A stretch of DNA of 52,622 bases from positions 1-52,622 of the forward strand of contig NZ_JADDIU010000033.1 in assembly GCF_016464375.1 (NCBI RefSeq), given 5' to 3'. The translations under genes were made by a program, and so were the position numbers. Positions 40,459 through 48,508 of this stretch are shown in pieces. Source of the stretch: Bacillus renqingensis (GTDB taxonomy: Bacteria; Bacillota; Bacilli; Bacillales; Cytobacillaceae). Position 1 is the stretch's first letter. Every line of letters begins with the position of its first letter. The notes below the pieces were generated by a model. That model searched no databases and was not told the DNA's origin. It saw only the letters and a list, made by a program, of their open reading frames with translations.

Positions 40459-40740
40459 ATGGCAACACGTGATTCGATGGAAAACTTAACGCAGCAGGTT
40501 GAGGACACAATCCGTTTTGCAGAAGAGCAATATAAGCAAAGCAGCCTGCAAGAGCATTATAATGATGACAATTACATTCAATCATTAAGGCAGCTGGAAC
40601 AAACCTATCAGGATATTACTACAATGGCCCATAGTGCTAATGGACCACAACGGGAACAGCTTCATCGCCTGCGGCTGCAGCTTCAACAGATGCAAAATAG
40701 TATGATACTGCAAGGGACAAGAGGAGGAGAACAGTTTTGA
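40459..40740 (+). CDS. ytzC: YtzC family protein (DUF2524)
   Basis: 93-aa hydrophilic, coiled-coil-like protein (NLTQQVEDTIRFAEEQYKQ, then LRQLEQTYQDITTMAHSANG and QREQLHRLRLQLQQMQN). It matches the YtzC/DUF2524 family of Bacillaceae; function unknown. AAGGGGG lies ahead of the ATG. Its stop overlaps the TTG of the next small ORF. Confidence 0.82.
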   Translation: MATRDSMENLTQQVEDTIRFAEEQYKQSSLQEHYNDDNYIQSLRQLEQTYQDITTMAHSANGPQREQLHRLRLQLQQMQNSMILQGTRGGEQF

Positions 40741-40919
40741 AAAAACGTTCTAAGCAGCAAAACCCTGAACAAAAGACCCGCAACGGTATCAATAACCAAG
40801 ATTTTGAGCTTGGACAGGATGAACCCAATTTAATTAAGCAAGCGAAAAAGAAATATGAAAATACGGGCGGTCAACCGGTTAAATCTAAGATGCACCATGA
40901 AAAAGGACAGTCATCTTAA
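40737..40919 (+). CDS. Small hydrophilic protein, unknown
   Basis: 60 codons, Lys/Gln/Asn-rich, no hydrophobic segment. It starts with TTG at 40737 that overlaps the ytzC stop (TTGA), with GAGGAGG in the ytzC end as ribosome site. I do not recognise it. Composition resembles small spore proteins, but no SASP family motif is visible. The excellent ribosome site, tight overlap and the terminator right behind it make it a likely gene. Confidence 0.65.
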   Translation: MKKRSKQQNPEQKTRNGINNQDFELGQDEPNLIKQAKKKYENTGGQPVKSKMHHEKGQSS

Positions 40920-40926
40920 AATCGTC

Positions 40927-40962
40927 AAAAATCTCTCAACAATTTGTTGGGGGATTTTTTTT
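40927..40962 (+). terminator. Intrinsic terminator of ytzC and the following small gene
   Basis: A stem of about 15 bp with G-U pairs (AAAAATCTCTCAACAA with TTGTTGGGGGATTTTT) and a T8 tail, 7 nt after the small ORF. Confidence 0.88.
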
Positions 40963-41281
40963 GCCCTTTTTCGGCAATTCGGCTTTATTGTAGCAATTTC
41001 TCCATAAATCCAATTTGTAAATAGAGGAAAATCCTGTTCACAATTTAGAAATAACTGCTTTTTAAATTGTGATGCACATCACAGAAACGAGGAAATGGTA
41101 CATGGTTTAAATAGGGGGAGGAGTTCCAGTAATCGATACCTTGGCTTGACTTTTATCAAGGTATTCGTAATTCGTTTAGGAAAAGCGAAGCATAAAGATT
41201 TAGGAACTTCGGTATTAAAGTACAGTCGTGCTTTAATGCATAAAAACAGAGAGAAAAGATTTTTGTGGGAGGTGAAGAAAA
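40963..41281 (+). promoter_or_regulatory. nrfHA control region: Fnr box, promoter and structured leader
   Basis: TGTGATGCACATCACA (41068-41083) is a perfect Crp/Fnr-type palindrome matching the B. subtilis Fnr site TGTGA-N6-TCACA. A -10-like TTAAAT (41107-41112) places the start near 41119, about 43 nt from the box centre, the activating (class II) position. The predicted leader of about 160 nt contains two hairpins: TACCTTG/CAAGGTA (41137-41143 with 41157-41163) and ATTAAAG/CTTTAAT (41214-41220 with 41231-41237). No convincing gene is present. Confidence 0.75.
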
Positions 41282-41794
41282 TTGTTTAAAAAGCTGCTAA
41301 AAATGCACAAAAAGTGGTTAATAGTATTGTCATTGCTTGTGGGGGTGTTTTTATCAGTTTCAACAGTAAAGACAATGGCCTACTTAGATTCACCGGGGTT
41401 TTGCCAAAACTGCCATACGATGCAGTCGGTTTACACGTCTTTTATGGATTCTACCCATGCGGAATTACAGTGTAATGACTGTCATCTGCCGCATAAAAAT
41501 GAAATCGGCAAGTTGTTTTTTAAAGGCCGGGCCGGGATGACGCATATTTATTACAACACGCTTGGTACTGAAAAGATACCGGATGTTATTCATGCAACGG
41601 AACGAACGAAAGGCATCATGAATGATAACTGTATCTCCTGTCATAAGAGTACGTTAAGCAATGTGTCGCATGATGCAAAGGACAGCTGTATCTCCTGTCA
41701 CAAAACCGTGCCGCATGGGAAGAGCTTTAAGGATGATCACTTTAACAAGCCGCCTAAATCAGGAGAACTTCTAAAAAATAAGGGAGGATTTTAA
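41282..41794 (+). CDS. nrfH: Cytochrome c nitrite reductase small subunit
   Basis: 170-aa NapC/NirT-type tetraheme quinol dehydrogenase. It has one N-terminal TM anchor (about 12-32) and four haem motifs: CQNCH (41-45), CNDCH (64-68), CISCH (117-121) and CISCH (136-140). It takes electrons from menaquinol and passes them to NrfA on the outer membrane face. Start TTG 41282 has GGGAGGTG 7 nt upstream. It is one base from the nrfA ATG. Confidence 0.96.
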   Translation: MFKKLLKMHKKWLIVLSLLVGVFLSVSTVKTMAYLDSPGFCQNCHTMQSVYTSFMDSTHAELQCNDCHLPHKNEIGKLFFKGRAGMTHIYYNTLGTEKIPDVIHATERTKGIMNDNCISCHKSTLSNVSHDAKDSCISCHKTVPHGKSFKDDHFNKPPKSGELLKNKGGF

Positions 41795-41795
41795 A

Positions 41796-43247
41796 ATGGC
41801 AAGGTTCAAGTTTGCGGGATTTCTTCTTCTGCTTGTGCTTATTTTGATTGTTACTGGCTGCAGTAATGATTCCAGTAAGAAAACATCCACAGCAGCAGGA
41901 AGTAAGACAACTGGCCTTTCAGCTGATGAAATAAGGAATGAAGCGTTCAAAGACTTATTTCCGCTTCAATACAACAGCTATAAGAAAAATGAAAAAATGG
42001 AGGATACAAAGTATGGCGGATCAGTTAAGCGAAGCAAATATGATCCGGATAAAGAGCCGCTATTACCGATTCTGTTTAATGGATATGGATTTGCGACAGA
42101 ATATAATGAAGACCGCGGTCATGTATATGCATTAAAGGATATTCGCGCTGTTAAACGGATTACGGACAAGTCTGTCGGCTCTTGTTATACATGTAAATCG
42201 ACAGCCGTTCCAAAAATGATTAAAGAAATGGGCGACAGCTATTGGGGGGCTAATTTTAACAAAGATATTTGGCCTAAGGGGGAAAAAATGGGTCACTCGC
42301 CAATTGGCTGTTCCGATTGTCATGATCCAAAAACGATGGATCTGCGTGTAACCCGCCCAAGCTTTTATAAAGCTTTAAAGGCGAAAGGGGTTGATGTTTC
42401 CAACCCAACGAAAAACGAAATGCGCAGCTATGTTTGCGGCCAATGCCATGTAGAGTACTATTTTGCCGCATCGAATAGCGAAGTCACGTTCCCTTGGAAA
42501 AAAGGATTTAAACCAGAGGAAATGTACGAATATTATAATACAATTGCAAAAGAGAAAGGTTTTGAGAAGGACTGGGTTAGCAATATTTCCGGAGCACCTA
42601 TGCTAAAGGCACAACATCCGGACTTTGAAACCCATTTGTCCGGTCCGCATGGGAAAGCAGGCGTTTCATGTGCAGATTGCCACATGTCTTACGAACGGGT
42701 AGATGGAAAAAGAAAGATTTCGTCCCACTGGTGGACATCACCGCTTAAGACAATGCAAACTTCCTGCGGTCAGTGTCATGGGGACCGTGATTTAGACAAG
42801 TTAAAAGACCGGGTTATGGAAATTGAAGATACCCATATGAAGGCACTACATGAAGCGGAAAATATTTCAACTTCTGCTCATTATTACGTCAATAAAATGA
42901 TTACCTCCGGTGTGGCTCGGGATAAAATCAAGCAAGCACAGGAATATGTCCGTAAAGGTCAATGGTTCTGGGATATTATAGCTGCAGAAAACTCTGCCGG
43001 TTTTCATAATCCGCAAGGTTCGATGGACTCCTTACGGGTATCGATTGAAGAATCAAACAAGGCCATTCGCCTTGCCACAGAAGAGCTAGTAAAAAAAGGA
43101 GTCAGCATAGCGGAATTGGATAAAGAAATTGAAAAAGTGAAGAAGGCGGTAGCAGATGAGAAAGTGAATGAAAAGAAGAAAGACCATGCGGTTAATAGTT
43201 ACTTTCCTGCCCAAGCACCTGTCGTGCCGGCAACGTCCAAAAAATAG
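41796..43247 (+). CDS. nrfA: Ammonia-forming cytochrome c nitrite reductase
   Basis: 483-aa pentahaem enzyme reducing nitrite to ammonium with six electrons (DNRA). The active-site haem motif is CYTCK (130-134). Four CxxCH motifs follow at 172, 214, 292 and 324. Calcium-site residues of the classical enzyme are kept: VEYY after haem 3 and KAQH before the catalytic GPHGK. It is a lipoprotein (lipobox VTGC, Cys22), the Gram-positive solution for anchoring. Fnr control upstream predicts anaerobic expression. Cytochrome c maturation genes are not in the window. Confidence 0.97.
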   Translation: MARFKFAGFLLLLVLILIVTGCSNDSSKKTSTAAGSKTTGLSADEIRNEAFKDLFPLQYNSYKKNEKMEDTKYGGSVKRSKYDPDKEPLLPILFNGYGFATEYNEDRGHVYALKDIRAVKRITDKSVGSCYTCKSTAVPKMIKEMGDSYWGANFNKDIWPKGEKMGHSPIGCSDCHDPKTMDLRVTRPSFYKALKAKGVDVSNPTKNEMRSYVCGQCHVEYYFAASNSEVTFPWKKGFKPEEMYEYYNTIAKEKGFEKDWVSNISGAPMLKAQHPDFETHLSGPHGKAGVSCADCHMSYERVDGKRKISSHWWTSPLKTMQTSCGQCHGDRDLDKLKDRVMEIEDTHMKALHEAENISTSAHYYVNKMITSGVARDKIKQAQEYVRKGQWFWDIIAAENSAGFHNPQGSMDSLRVSIEESNKAIRLATEELVKKGVSIAELDKEIEKVKKAVADEKVNEKKKDHAVNSYFPAQAPVVPATSKK

Positions 43248-43619
43248 CCCCTTTCTTTCCATCTGGGCATCCTATTTCTTCTGCCAAGAAGGAATAGAAG
43301 GCTTTGGAAAGAGTTGCTGATGAAGTAAGTGGAAACACTGTTTCTCTTTTGAGAACGGTGTTTTCTTAATTTATTGTGAAAAAATTGTGTCGGCATATCA
43401 ATTTTACAGATTTATTTTTGAACTTGGTGGGATTAATCGAAATGTGATGTCAAAAACCGCAACGCCCTGAAATTCGTCCTACAAACGGCAGAATTTTGCT
43501 ATAAATCTTAGGTATCATTTTCCGTCAAGAAATGGTATAAAAAAAAGATTGCGCCAATTGATTAAAACGACTAAAATTACTTAGGATATCGAAATTTAAT
43601 ACACAAAGGAGCGTTTTTC
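43248..43619 (+). other. Intergenic region between nrfA and yttB
   Basis: 372 bases without a gene. It includes a terminator (43332-43368) and a promoter for yttB: TTGCGC (43549-43554), 17-nt spacer, TAAAAT (43572-43577), then AAAGGAGCG before the ATG at 43620. Nothing else stands out. Confidence 0.6.
43332..43368 (+). terminator. Intrinsic terminator of nrfHA
   Basis: GAAACACTGTTTCTC pairs with GAGAACGGTGTTTTC with one bulge and one G-U pair around a TTTT loop (arms about 43332-43346 and 43351-43365), followed by TTAATTT. Confidence 0.7.
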
Positions 43620-44807
43620 ATGCCACGTGCCTTATGGCTCTTGATTATCGGGATGGCAGTGAATACAATAGGCTCTTCTTTTTTATGGCCTTTAAATACT
43701 ATCTATATTCACGGTCAGTTGGGGAAGTCCTTATCAGTAGCTGGACTTGTACTTATGTTAAATTCAGGTGCAAACGTAATCGGCAATCTTTATGGCGGCC
43801 ATTTATTCGATAAAATTGGTGGCTATAAATCTATTCTTCTCGGAATCTTTCTATCACTCTTTGCGCTTACAGGCTTATCCATCTGGCATGGATGGCCGGA
43901 ATATGTTGTATTTTTATCGATTGTTGGTTTTGGCTCGGGGCTTATTTTTCCACCAATGTATACAATGGCTGGGTCTGTTTGGAAGGAAGGCGGCCGCAAA
44001 GCCTTTAATGCCCTTTATGTTTCGCAAAACCTTGGGGTAGCGGTGGGAACCGCGCTTTGCGGGTTCGTCGCAGACTACTCCATGCAGCTTATCTTTCTGG
44101 CCAATACCGTTATGTATTTCCTATTCTTACTGATTGCCCTATTTGGCTATAAAGGGATATCGGCAAATATCACAGCACAAAAGGATACCAAAAAGTTAAT
44201 AAATGCTGTAAAAAGTAAACCAAATCTTCAAGCCTTGTTGATTCTTTGCTTAGGATACTTGCTGTGCTGGGTTGCTTACAGTCAATGGACAACAACAATT
44301 GCCTCGTATACCCAGGAAATCAACATTTCACTTAAACAATACAGTCTTTTATGGACAATAAACGGAGCAGTCATTGTCCTTGGTCAACCGTTATTAAACG
44401 GGATGTTGAAACACTTATCTGCTTCTTTAAAGCTTCAAATGCTGATAGGTATCGCTATTTTTATTGCATCGTTTATTATTGTTGGCAAAGCAAGCGCCTT
44501 TACAGGTTTTCTTGTCGCCATGATCATTTTAACTATAGGGGAAATGTTCATCTGGCCTGCAGTACCAACTGTTGCCTTCAGCCTGGCACCAAAAGGGCGT
44601 GAAGGTTTTTACCAAGGAATCGTCAACAGTACCGCCACCGGAGGCAAAATGATCGGCCCCTTACTTGGGGGTGTAATCGTCGATATATACAGCATGTCTA
44701 CATTATTCATTGTGTTAATAGGCTTATTCCTGCTGGCCATCATGACAACCCTTATGTATGACCGCGGTTTAAAAGTGGTGTCAGGCACCATCCGTGGACA
44801 AATGTAA
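43620..44807 (+). CDS. yttB: MFS transporter YttB
   Basis: 395-aa, 12-TM major facilitator, very similar to B. subtilis YttB (PRALWLLIIGMAVNTIG, FLWPLNTIYIHGQLGKSLSVAG, and the loop-2/3 motif GGHLFDKIGG). Probably a drug-type exporter; the substrate is unknown. The last ten codons (VVSGTIRGQM) are encoded by a GGTGTCAGGCACC-type repeat that lies over the stop codon, so the native C-terminus seems to have been replaced. Confidence 0.92.
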   Translation: MPRALWLLIIGMAVNTIGSSFLWPLNTIYIHGQLGKSLSVAGLVLMLNSGANVIGNLYGGHLFDKIGGYKSILLGIFLSLFALTGLSIWHGWPEYVVFLSIVGFGSGLIFPPMYTMAGSVWKEGGRKAFNALYVSQNLGVAVGTALCGFVADYSMQLIFLANTVMYFLFLLIALFGYKGISANITAQKDTKKLINAVKSKPNLQALLILCLGYLLCWVAYSQWTTTIASYTQEINISLKQYSLLWTINGAVIVLGQPLLNGMLKHLSASLKLQMLIGIAIFIASFIIVGKASAFTGFLVAMIILTIGEMFIWPAVPTVAFSLAPKGREGFYQGIVNSTATGGKMIGPLLGGVIVDIYSMSTLFIVLIGLFLLAIMTTLMYDRGLKVVSGTIRGQM

Positions 44808-44820
44808 CGATATGTCCACG
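44777..44820. repeat. Eroded GGTGTCAGGCACC element overlapping the end of yttB
   Basis: GGTGTCAGGCACC (44777-44789) is identical to the arm end of the palindrome after leuS. It is followed by an inner inverted repeat CGTGGACA/TGTCCACG (44793-44800 with 44813-44820). The expected right arm GGTGCCTGACACC is missing; GGGGTGGACA follows instead. Seen directly as sequence; decay of a once complete palindrome is inference. Confidence 0.7.
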
Positions 44821-44907
44821 TGGGGTGGACATTTGGAGGATATATACAATTCATTGAGTTTATAAAATAGATAAATGGGTTAATACTGAATTTAGGCTCA
44901 AGGATAC

Positions 44908-44936
44908 TTGCATCCTGTTAGAAAATTTAATAAAAT
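44908..44936 (+). promoter_or_regulatory. Promoter of the leuS T-box transcript
   Basis: TTGCAT (44908-44913), 17-nt spacer, TAAAAT (44931-44936), about 25 nt ahead of the first conserved T-box sequence. Confidence 0.6.
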
Positions 44937-44961
44937 AACAATTACATTATACTTTTAAATA

Positions 44962-45204
44962 AAAAAGACCGTGAGTAGGAGCAGTAGTGGTGGACACCCG
45001 TTCCAAGAGAGTTGACGTCTGGTGAAAGTCAACCGGGAACATCATGAACTCGCCTAGGAGTTGCAGGCACGAACAAAGATTAGTAATGCTTGCCGTTTTC
45101 CGCGTTAAGGATGAATGAAGCGAGTGCATCGGCACTAATGTGGGTGGTACCGCGGGAAGATACATATAGTCCTCTCGTCCCTATTGGGGATGAGAGTTTT
45201 TTTA
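44962..45204 (+). ncRNA. T-box leader (leucine) upstream of leuS
   Basis: The T-box itself is GTGGGTGGTACCGCG (45140-45154), the antiterminator strand that binds the tRNA acceptor end. Stem I contains AGTAG...GAACTC: the loop-E type GAA precedes CTC, which reads as the leucine specifier and matches the downstream gene. The terminator CTCTCGTCCC/GGGGATGAGAG with T7 ends near 45204. Uncharged tRNA-Leu should permit read-through into leuS. Confidence 0.93.
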
Positions 45205-45406
45205 TTATTAACTTGCTACAGCGTGCAAGGCCTTGAGGTCAAATACTCTCTGCCATACGAAGTCAAAGAGCGACTTCATATGGTCTTAGAATATCCGCTG
45301 ATCCGAGCTGACCACTAAGGGAAGCTTCTAAGAGAACAAACTTTGCAGAAACAAGCTGTGCATGTTCCGAAGGCGCATCCGCTTTTTATATTAAGGAGGC
45401 AGTAGT
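45205..45406 (+). other. Extra structured segment between the T-box terminator and leuS
   Basis: About 200 nt lie between the T-box terminator and the leuS ATG, far more than a ribosome site needs. They contain a near-perfect inverted repeat CCATACGAAGTC/GACTTCATATGG (45253-45264 with 45272-45283, one mismatch) and CTTGC/GCAAG (45213-45217 with 45224-45228). No ORF with a ribosome site, and no second T-box motif. AAGGAGG immediately precedes leuS. Confidence 0.55.
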
Positions 45407-47824
45407 ATGAATTTCGATCATCGACAAATCGAAAAAAAATGGCAAAAGAAGTGGGAAGAAGAAAAAACATTTAAAACAAACGAAGAATATGACAAAAGAA
45501 AATTCTACGCGTTAGATATGTTTCCGTATCCATCAGGGGCCGGACTTCATGTCGGACACCCAGAGGGCTACACCGCAAGTGATATTCTCTCACGGATGAA
45601 ACGAATGCAGGGATACAATGTACTGCATCCAATGGGCTGGGATGCCTTTGGACTTCCGGCAGAGCAATATGCACTCGATACAGGAAACGATCCGGCAGAA
45701 TTCACGGCGAAAAACATTGATACCTTCCGCCGACAAATTAAGGCACTAGGTTTTTCGTATGATTGGGACCGGGAAGTCAATACCACCGATCCGAAATATT
45801 ATAAGTGGACCCAATGGATTTTCTTAAAACTATGGGAAAAGGGCCTTGCCTATGTGGATGAGGTTCCGGTTAACTGGTGTCCGGCACTAGGGACGGTGTT
45901 GGCAAATGAAGAGGTGATTGATGGCAAGAGCGAACGCGGCGGCCACCCTGTTGAGCGACGCCCAATGAGACAGTGGATGCTAAAAATTACGGCTTATGCA
46001 GACCGCTTGCTAGAGGACCTTGAAGAGCTTGATTGGCCTGAAAGCTTGAAAGAAATGCAGCGTAACTGGATCGGCCGTTCTGAAGGGGCTGAAGTGACCT
46101 TCCAAATTGATGGACATGAAGGAACATTTACGGTATTCACCACACGCCCTGATACATTATTCGGCTCTACCTATGCAGTTCTTGCACCTGAGCATACACT
46201 TGTAGCTCAAATTACGACAGCAGAACAGCGCCCTCAAGTAGATGCATATTTAGATAAAGTCAAATCGAAAAGTGATCTTGAACGAACAGACCTTGCAAAA
46301 GAAAAGACCGGAGTCTTTACGGGTGCATATGCCATAAATCCGGCAAATGGTGAAAAAATACCAATCTGGATTGCCGACTATGTCCTGGCAAGCTACGGTA
46401 CTGGTGCCATTATGGCTGTTCCTGCACATGATGAGCGCGACTATGAATTTGCAAAGAAATTTGACTTGCCGATTAAGGAAGTAGTGGCCGGCGGCGATGT
46501 CAGCAAAGAGGCCTATACTGGGGATGGAGATCATGTTAACTCGGAATTCCTAAATGGGTTAAATAAAGCAGATGCTATCGCAAAAATGATTTCCTGGCTT
46601 GAAGAAAAAGGCATTGGTACAAAGAAGGTGACATACCGCCTGCGCGATTGGCTGTTTAGCCGCCAACGTTACTGGGGTGAGCCGATTCCGATTATCCAAT
46701 GGGAAGATGGTACCATGACGGCTGTTCCAGAAGAAGAGCTTCCATTGACATTGCCAAAAACAAAGGATATTAAACCGTCCGGAACAGGTGAATCGCCGCT
46801 TGCGAATATCGAAGATTGGGTAAATGTTGTCGATCCGAAAACAGGCAAAAAAGGCCGCCGTGAAACCAATACGATGCCGCAATGGGCCGGAAGCTGCTGG
46901 TACTATTTACGCTATATCGATCCAAATAATGATCAAGCTTTAGCCTCCACAGAAAAATTAAAGCATTGGCTGCCTGTTGATATTTATATTGGCGGTGCCG
47001 AGCATGCGGTCCTTCACTTATTATATGCACGCTTCTGGCATAAATTCCTATATGATATCGGGGTTGTGCCAACGAAAGAGCCATTCCAAAGGCTTTTTAA
47101 CCAAGGAATGATTTTAGGAGAAGGCAATGAAAAGATGAGTAAGTCTAAAGGAAATGTCGTCAACCCGGATGATATCATTGCCAGTCATGGTGCCGACACT
47201 CTTCGTTTGTACGAAATGTTTATGGGGCCACTTGATGCATCGATAGCCTGGTCAACAAACGGTTTGGATGGTTCACGTCGCTTCCTGGATCGAGTCTGGC
47301 GTTTATTTATTGAAGAAAATGGAGAATTAAATTCAAAAATCCAGCCAATTGAAGAAGCGTCCAGCCTTGAGAAAGTCTACCATCAAACCGTCAAGAAGGT
47401 AACAGAGGATTTTGAAGGGTTACGATTTAATACCGCGATTTCTCAACTGATGGTATTTATTAATGAAGCCTATAAAGCGACGGTTCTTCCAAAACATTTT
47501 ATGGAAGGTTTTGTGAAAATGCTAGCACCTATTGCACCACATATTGCCGAAGAGCTGTGGGAAAAGTTAGGACATCATGAGACCATCTCCTACGAGGCTT
47601 GGCCTGCATATGATGAAGCAAAGTTAGTGGATAACGAAGTTGAAATTGTCATCCAGGTGAACGGTAAAGTAAAAGCGAAGCTTGTGGTACCGAAAGATGC
47701 AAGCAAGGATGCATTAGAAGGAATTGCCATGGGCGATGACCGCGTAAAAGAACAAATTGATGGAAAAACCGTTCGCAAGGTTATTACTGTACCAGGTAAA
47801 CTAGTCAATATTGTCGCAAATTAA
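45407..47824 (+). CDS. leuS: Leucyl-tRNA synthetase
   Basis: Class I aminoacyl-tRNA synthetase, 805 aa, bacterial size. HIGH-type motif in [16 protein letters not shown], editing (CP1) domain with [12 protein letters not shown] and AHDERD, KMSKS at residues 576-580, anticodon-binding C-terminal domain. AAGGAGG precedes the ATG. Expression is controlled by the leucine T-box upstream. Its stop abuts a 43-nt perfect palindrome. Confidence 0.98.
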   Translation: MNFDHRQIEKKWQKKWEEEKTFKTNEEYDKRKFYALDMFPYPSGAGLHVGHPEGYTASDILSRMKRMQGYNVLHPMGWDAFGLPAEQYALDTGNDPAEFTAKNIDTFRRQIKALGFSYDWDREVNTTDPKYYKWTQWIFLKLWEKGLAYVDEVPVNWCPALGTVLANEEVIDGKSERGGHPVERRPMRQWMLKITAYADRLLEDLEELDWPESLKEMQRNWIGRSEGAEVTFQIDGHEGTFTVFTTRPDTLFGSTYAVLAPEHTLVAQITTAEQRPQVDAYLDKVKSKSDLERTDLAKEKTGVFTGAYAINPANGEKIPIWIADYVLASYGTGAIMAVPAHDERDYEFAKKFDLPIKEVVAGGDVSKEAYTGDGDHVNSEFLNGLNKADAIAKMISWLEEKGIGTKKVTYRLRDWLFSRQRYWGEPIPIIQWEDGTMTAVPEEELPLTLPKTKDIKPSGTGESPLANIEDWVNVVDPKTGKKGRRETNTMPQWAGSCWYYLRYIDPNNDQALASTEKLKHWLPVDIYIGGAEHAVLHLLYARFWHKFLYDIGVVPTKEPFQRLFNQGMILGEGNEKMSKSKGNVVNPDDIIASHGADTLRLYEMFMGPLDASIAWSTNGLDGSRRFLDRVWRLFIEENGELNSKIQPIEEASSLEKVYHQTVKKVTEDFEGLRFNTAISQLMVFINEAYKATVLPKHFMEGFVKMLAPIAPHIAEELWEKLGHHETISYEAWPAYDEAKLVDNEVEIVIQVNGKVKAKLVVPKDASKDALEGIAMGDDRVKEQIDGKTVRKVITVPGKLVNIVAN

Positions 47825-47867
47825 GGTGTCAGGCACCATGTGAAAATTTCACATGGTGCCTGACACC
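47825..47867. repeat. 43-nt perfect palindrome directly after the leuS stop
   Basis: Two 21-nt arms, beginning GGTGTCAGGCACCATGTG and ending CACATGGTGCCTGACACC, are exact inverted complements around a single A (47846). It starts at the base after TAA. A long stem like this could act as a terminator or 3' stabiliser, though no T tract follows. The GGTGTCAGGCACC end recurs at the end of yttB. Confidence 0.9.
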
Positions 47868-47904
47868 AATTGAAGAATGCTGCTTTTCTGAAGGGATGAT
47901 TGGG

Positions 47905-48210
47905 ATGGAAGAGATTCAAATAATTACACCGGATGAGTTGCTAAAGAGGCTGGAAGCAGGAGAAAAGCTTGAGCTTGTGGATGTCAGGGAAGATGAAGAA
48001 GTGGCAGAGGGGATGATTCCCGGGGCAAAGCATATTCGCATGGGTGACATTCCGGCAAACCTTGATTATTTTGACAAAGACAAAGAGTATATTTTTATTT
48101 GCCGTTCCAGCCGCCGCAGTGAAAATGTCTGTTACTACTTGCAGGAGCAGGGCTACAAAGTCCGCAATATGATAGGCGGTATGATGAACTGGACTGGGAA
48201 GACGGAGTAA
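47905..48210 (+). CDS. ytwF: Rhodanese-like protein YtwF
   Basis: 101-aa single rhodanese domain. The persulfide-forming Cys66 is in the loop CRSSRRS; LVDVREDEEVAEGMIPGAKHI and the C-terminal MIGGMMNWTG are typical. It likely carries sulfane sulfur in the cytoplasm. ATG 47905 is preferred (AAGGG 8 nt away) over ATG 47896, which abuts the same purine stretch. Confidence 0.88.
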   Translation: MEEIQIITPDELLKRLEAGEKLELVDVREDEEVAEGMIPGAKHIRMGDIPANLDYFDKDKEYIFICRSSRRSENVCYYLQEQGYKVRNMIGGMMNWTGKTE

Positions 48211-48217
48211 CGATTCA

Positions 48218-48248
48218 AACGATTCCTTAAAGGAGTCGTTTTTTTTTT
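48218..48248 (+). terminator. Intrinsic terminator of ytwF
   Basis: AACGATTCC/GGAGTCGTT (48218-48226 with 48232-48240, one G-U), 5-nt loop, then T8. Confidence 0.9.
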
Positions 48249-48314
48249 ATCGTTTTTATTTTAATCTTCTGAAATCTTGGTCATAATAATAGAAAAAAAG
48301 AAAGGGAGAGTCCA

Positions 48315-48500
48315 TTGATTCAAGTAAAGCTGTTTGACCGGGAGCATGAGAAGGATTTGGAAAAGGAAATGAATCGCTTCTTAAAAGGACTGGATGAAAA
48401 GAGCCTGCTGGATATTAAGTATAACGTGGCAGCCATGACAGAGGAAGAAGAGGAAGAGCAAATCTATTGTTTTTCAGCGATGATCATTTATAAGGCCTGA
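48315..48500 (+). CDS. cse60: Sporulation protein Cse60-like
   Basis: 61-aa acidic protein (IQVKLFDREHEKDLEKEMNR, then IKYNVAAMTEEEEEEQ, ending IYCFSAMIIYKA). It resembles Cse60 (YteV), a SigE-dependent mother-cell protein of B. subtilis of unknown role, also located next to ytfP. The start is TTG 48315 behind AAAGGGAGAG. No SigE promoter was fitted with confidence. Confidence 0.7.
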   Translation: MIQVKLFDREHEKDLEKEMNRFLKGLDEKSLLDIKYNVAAMTEEEEEEQIYCFSAMIIYKA

Positions 48501-48508
48501 CAAAGGGG

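Noticed and set aside
41095..41289. 64-codon frame directly upstream of nrfH
   Set aside because: Its ATG lies upstream of the predicted transcript start and only 2 nt from a purine run; composition is not protein-like. It more likely reads through the leader hairpins.
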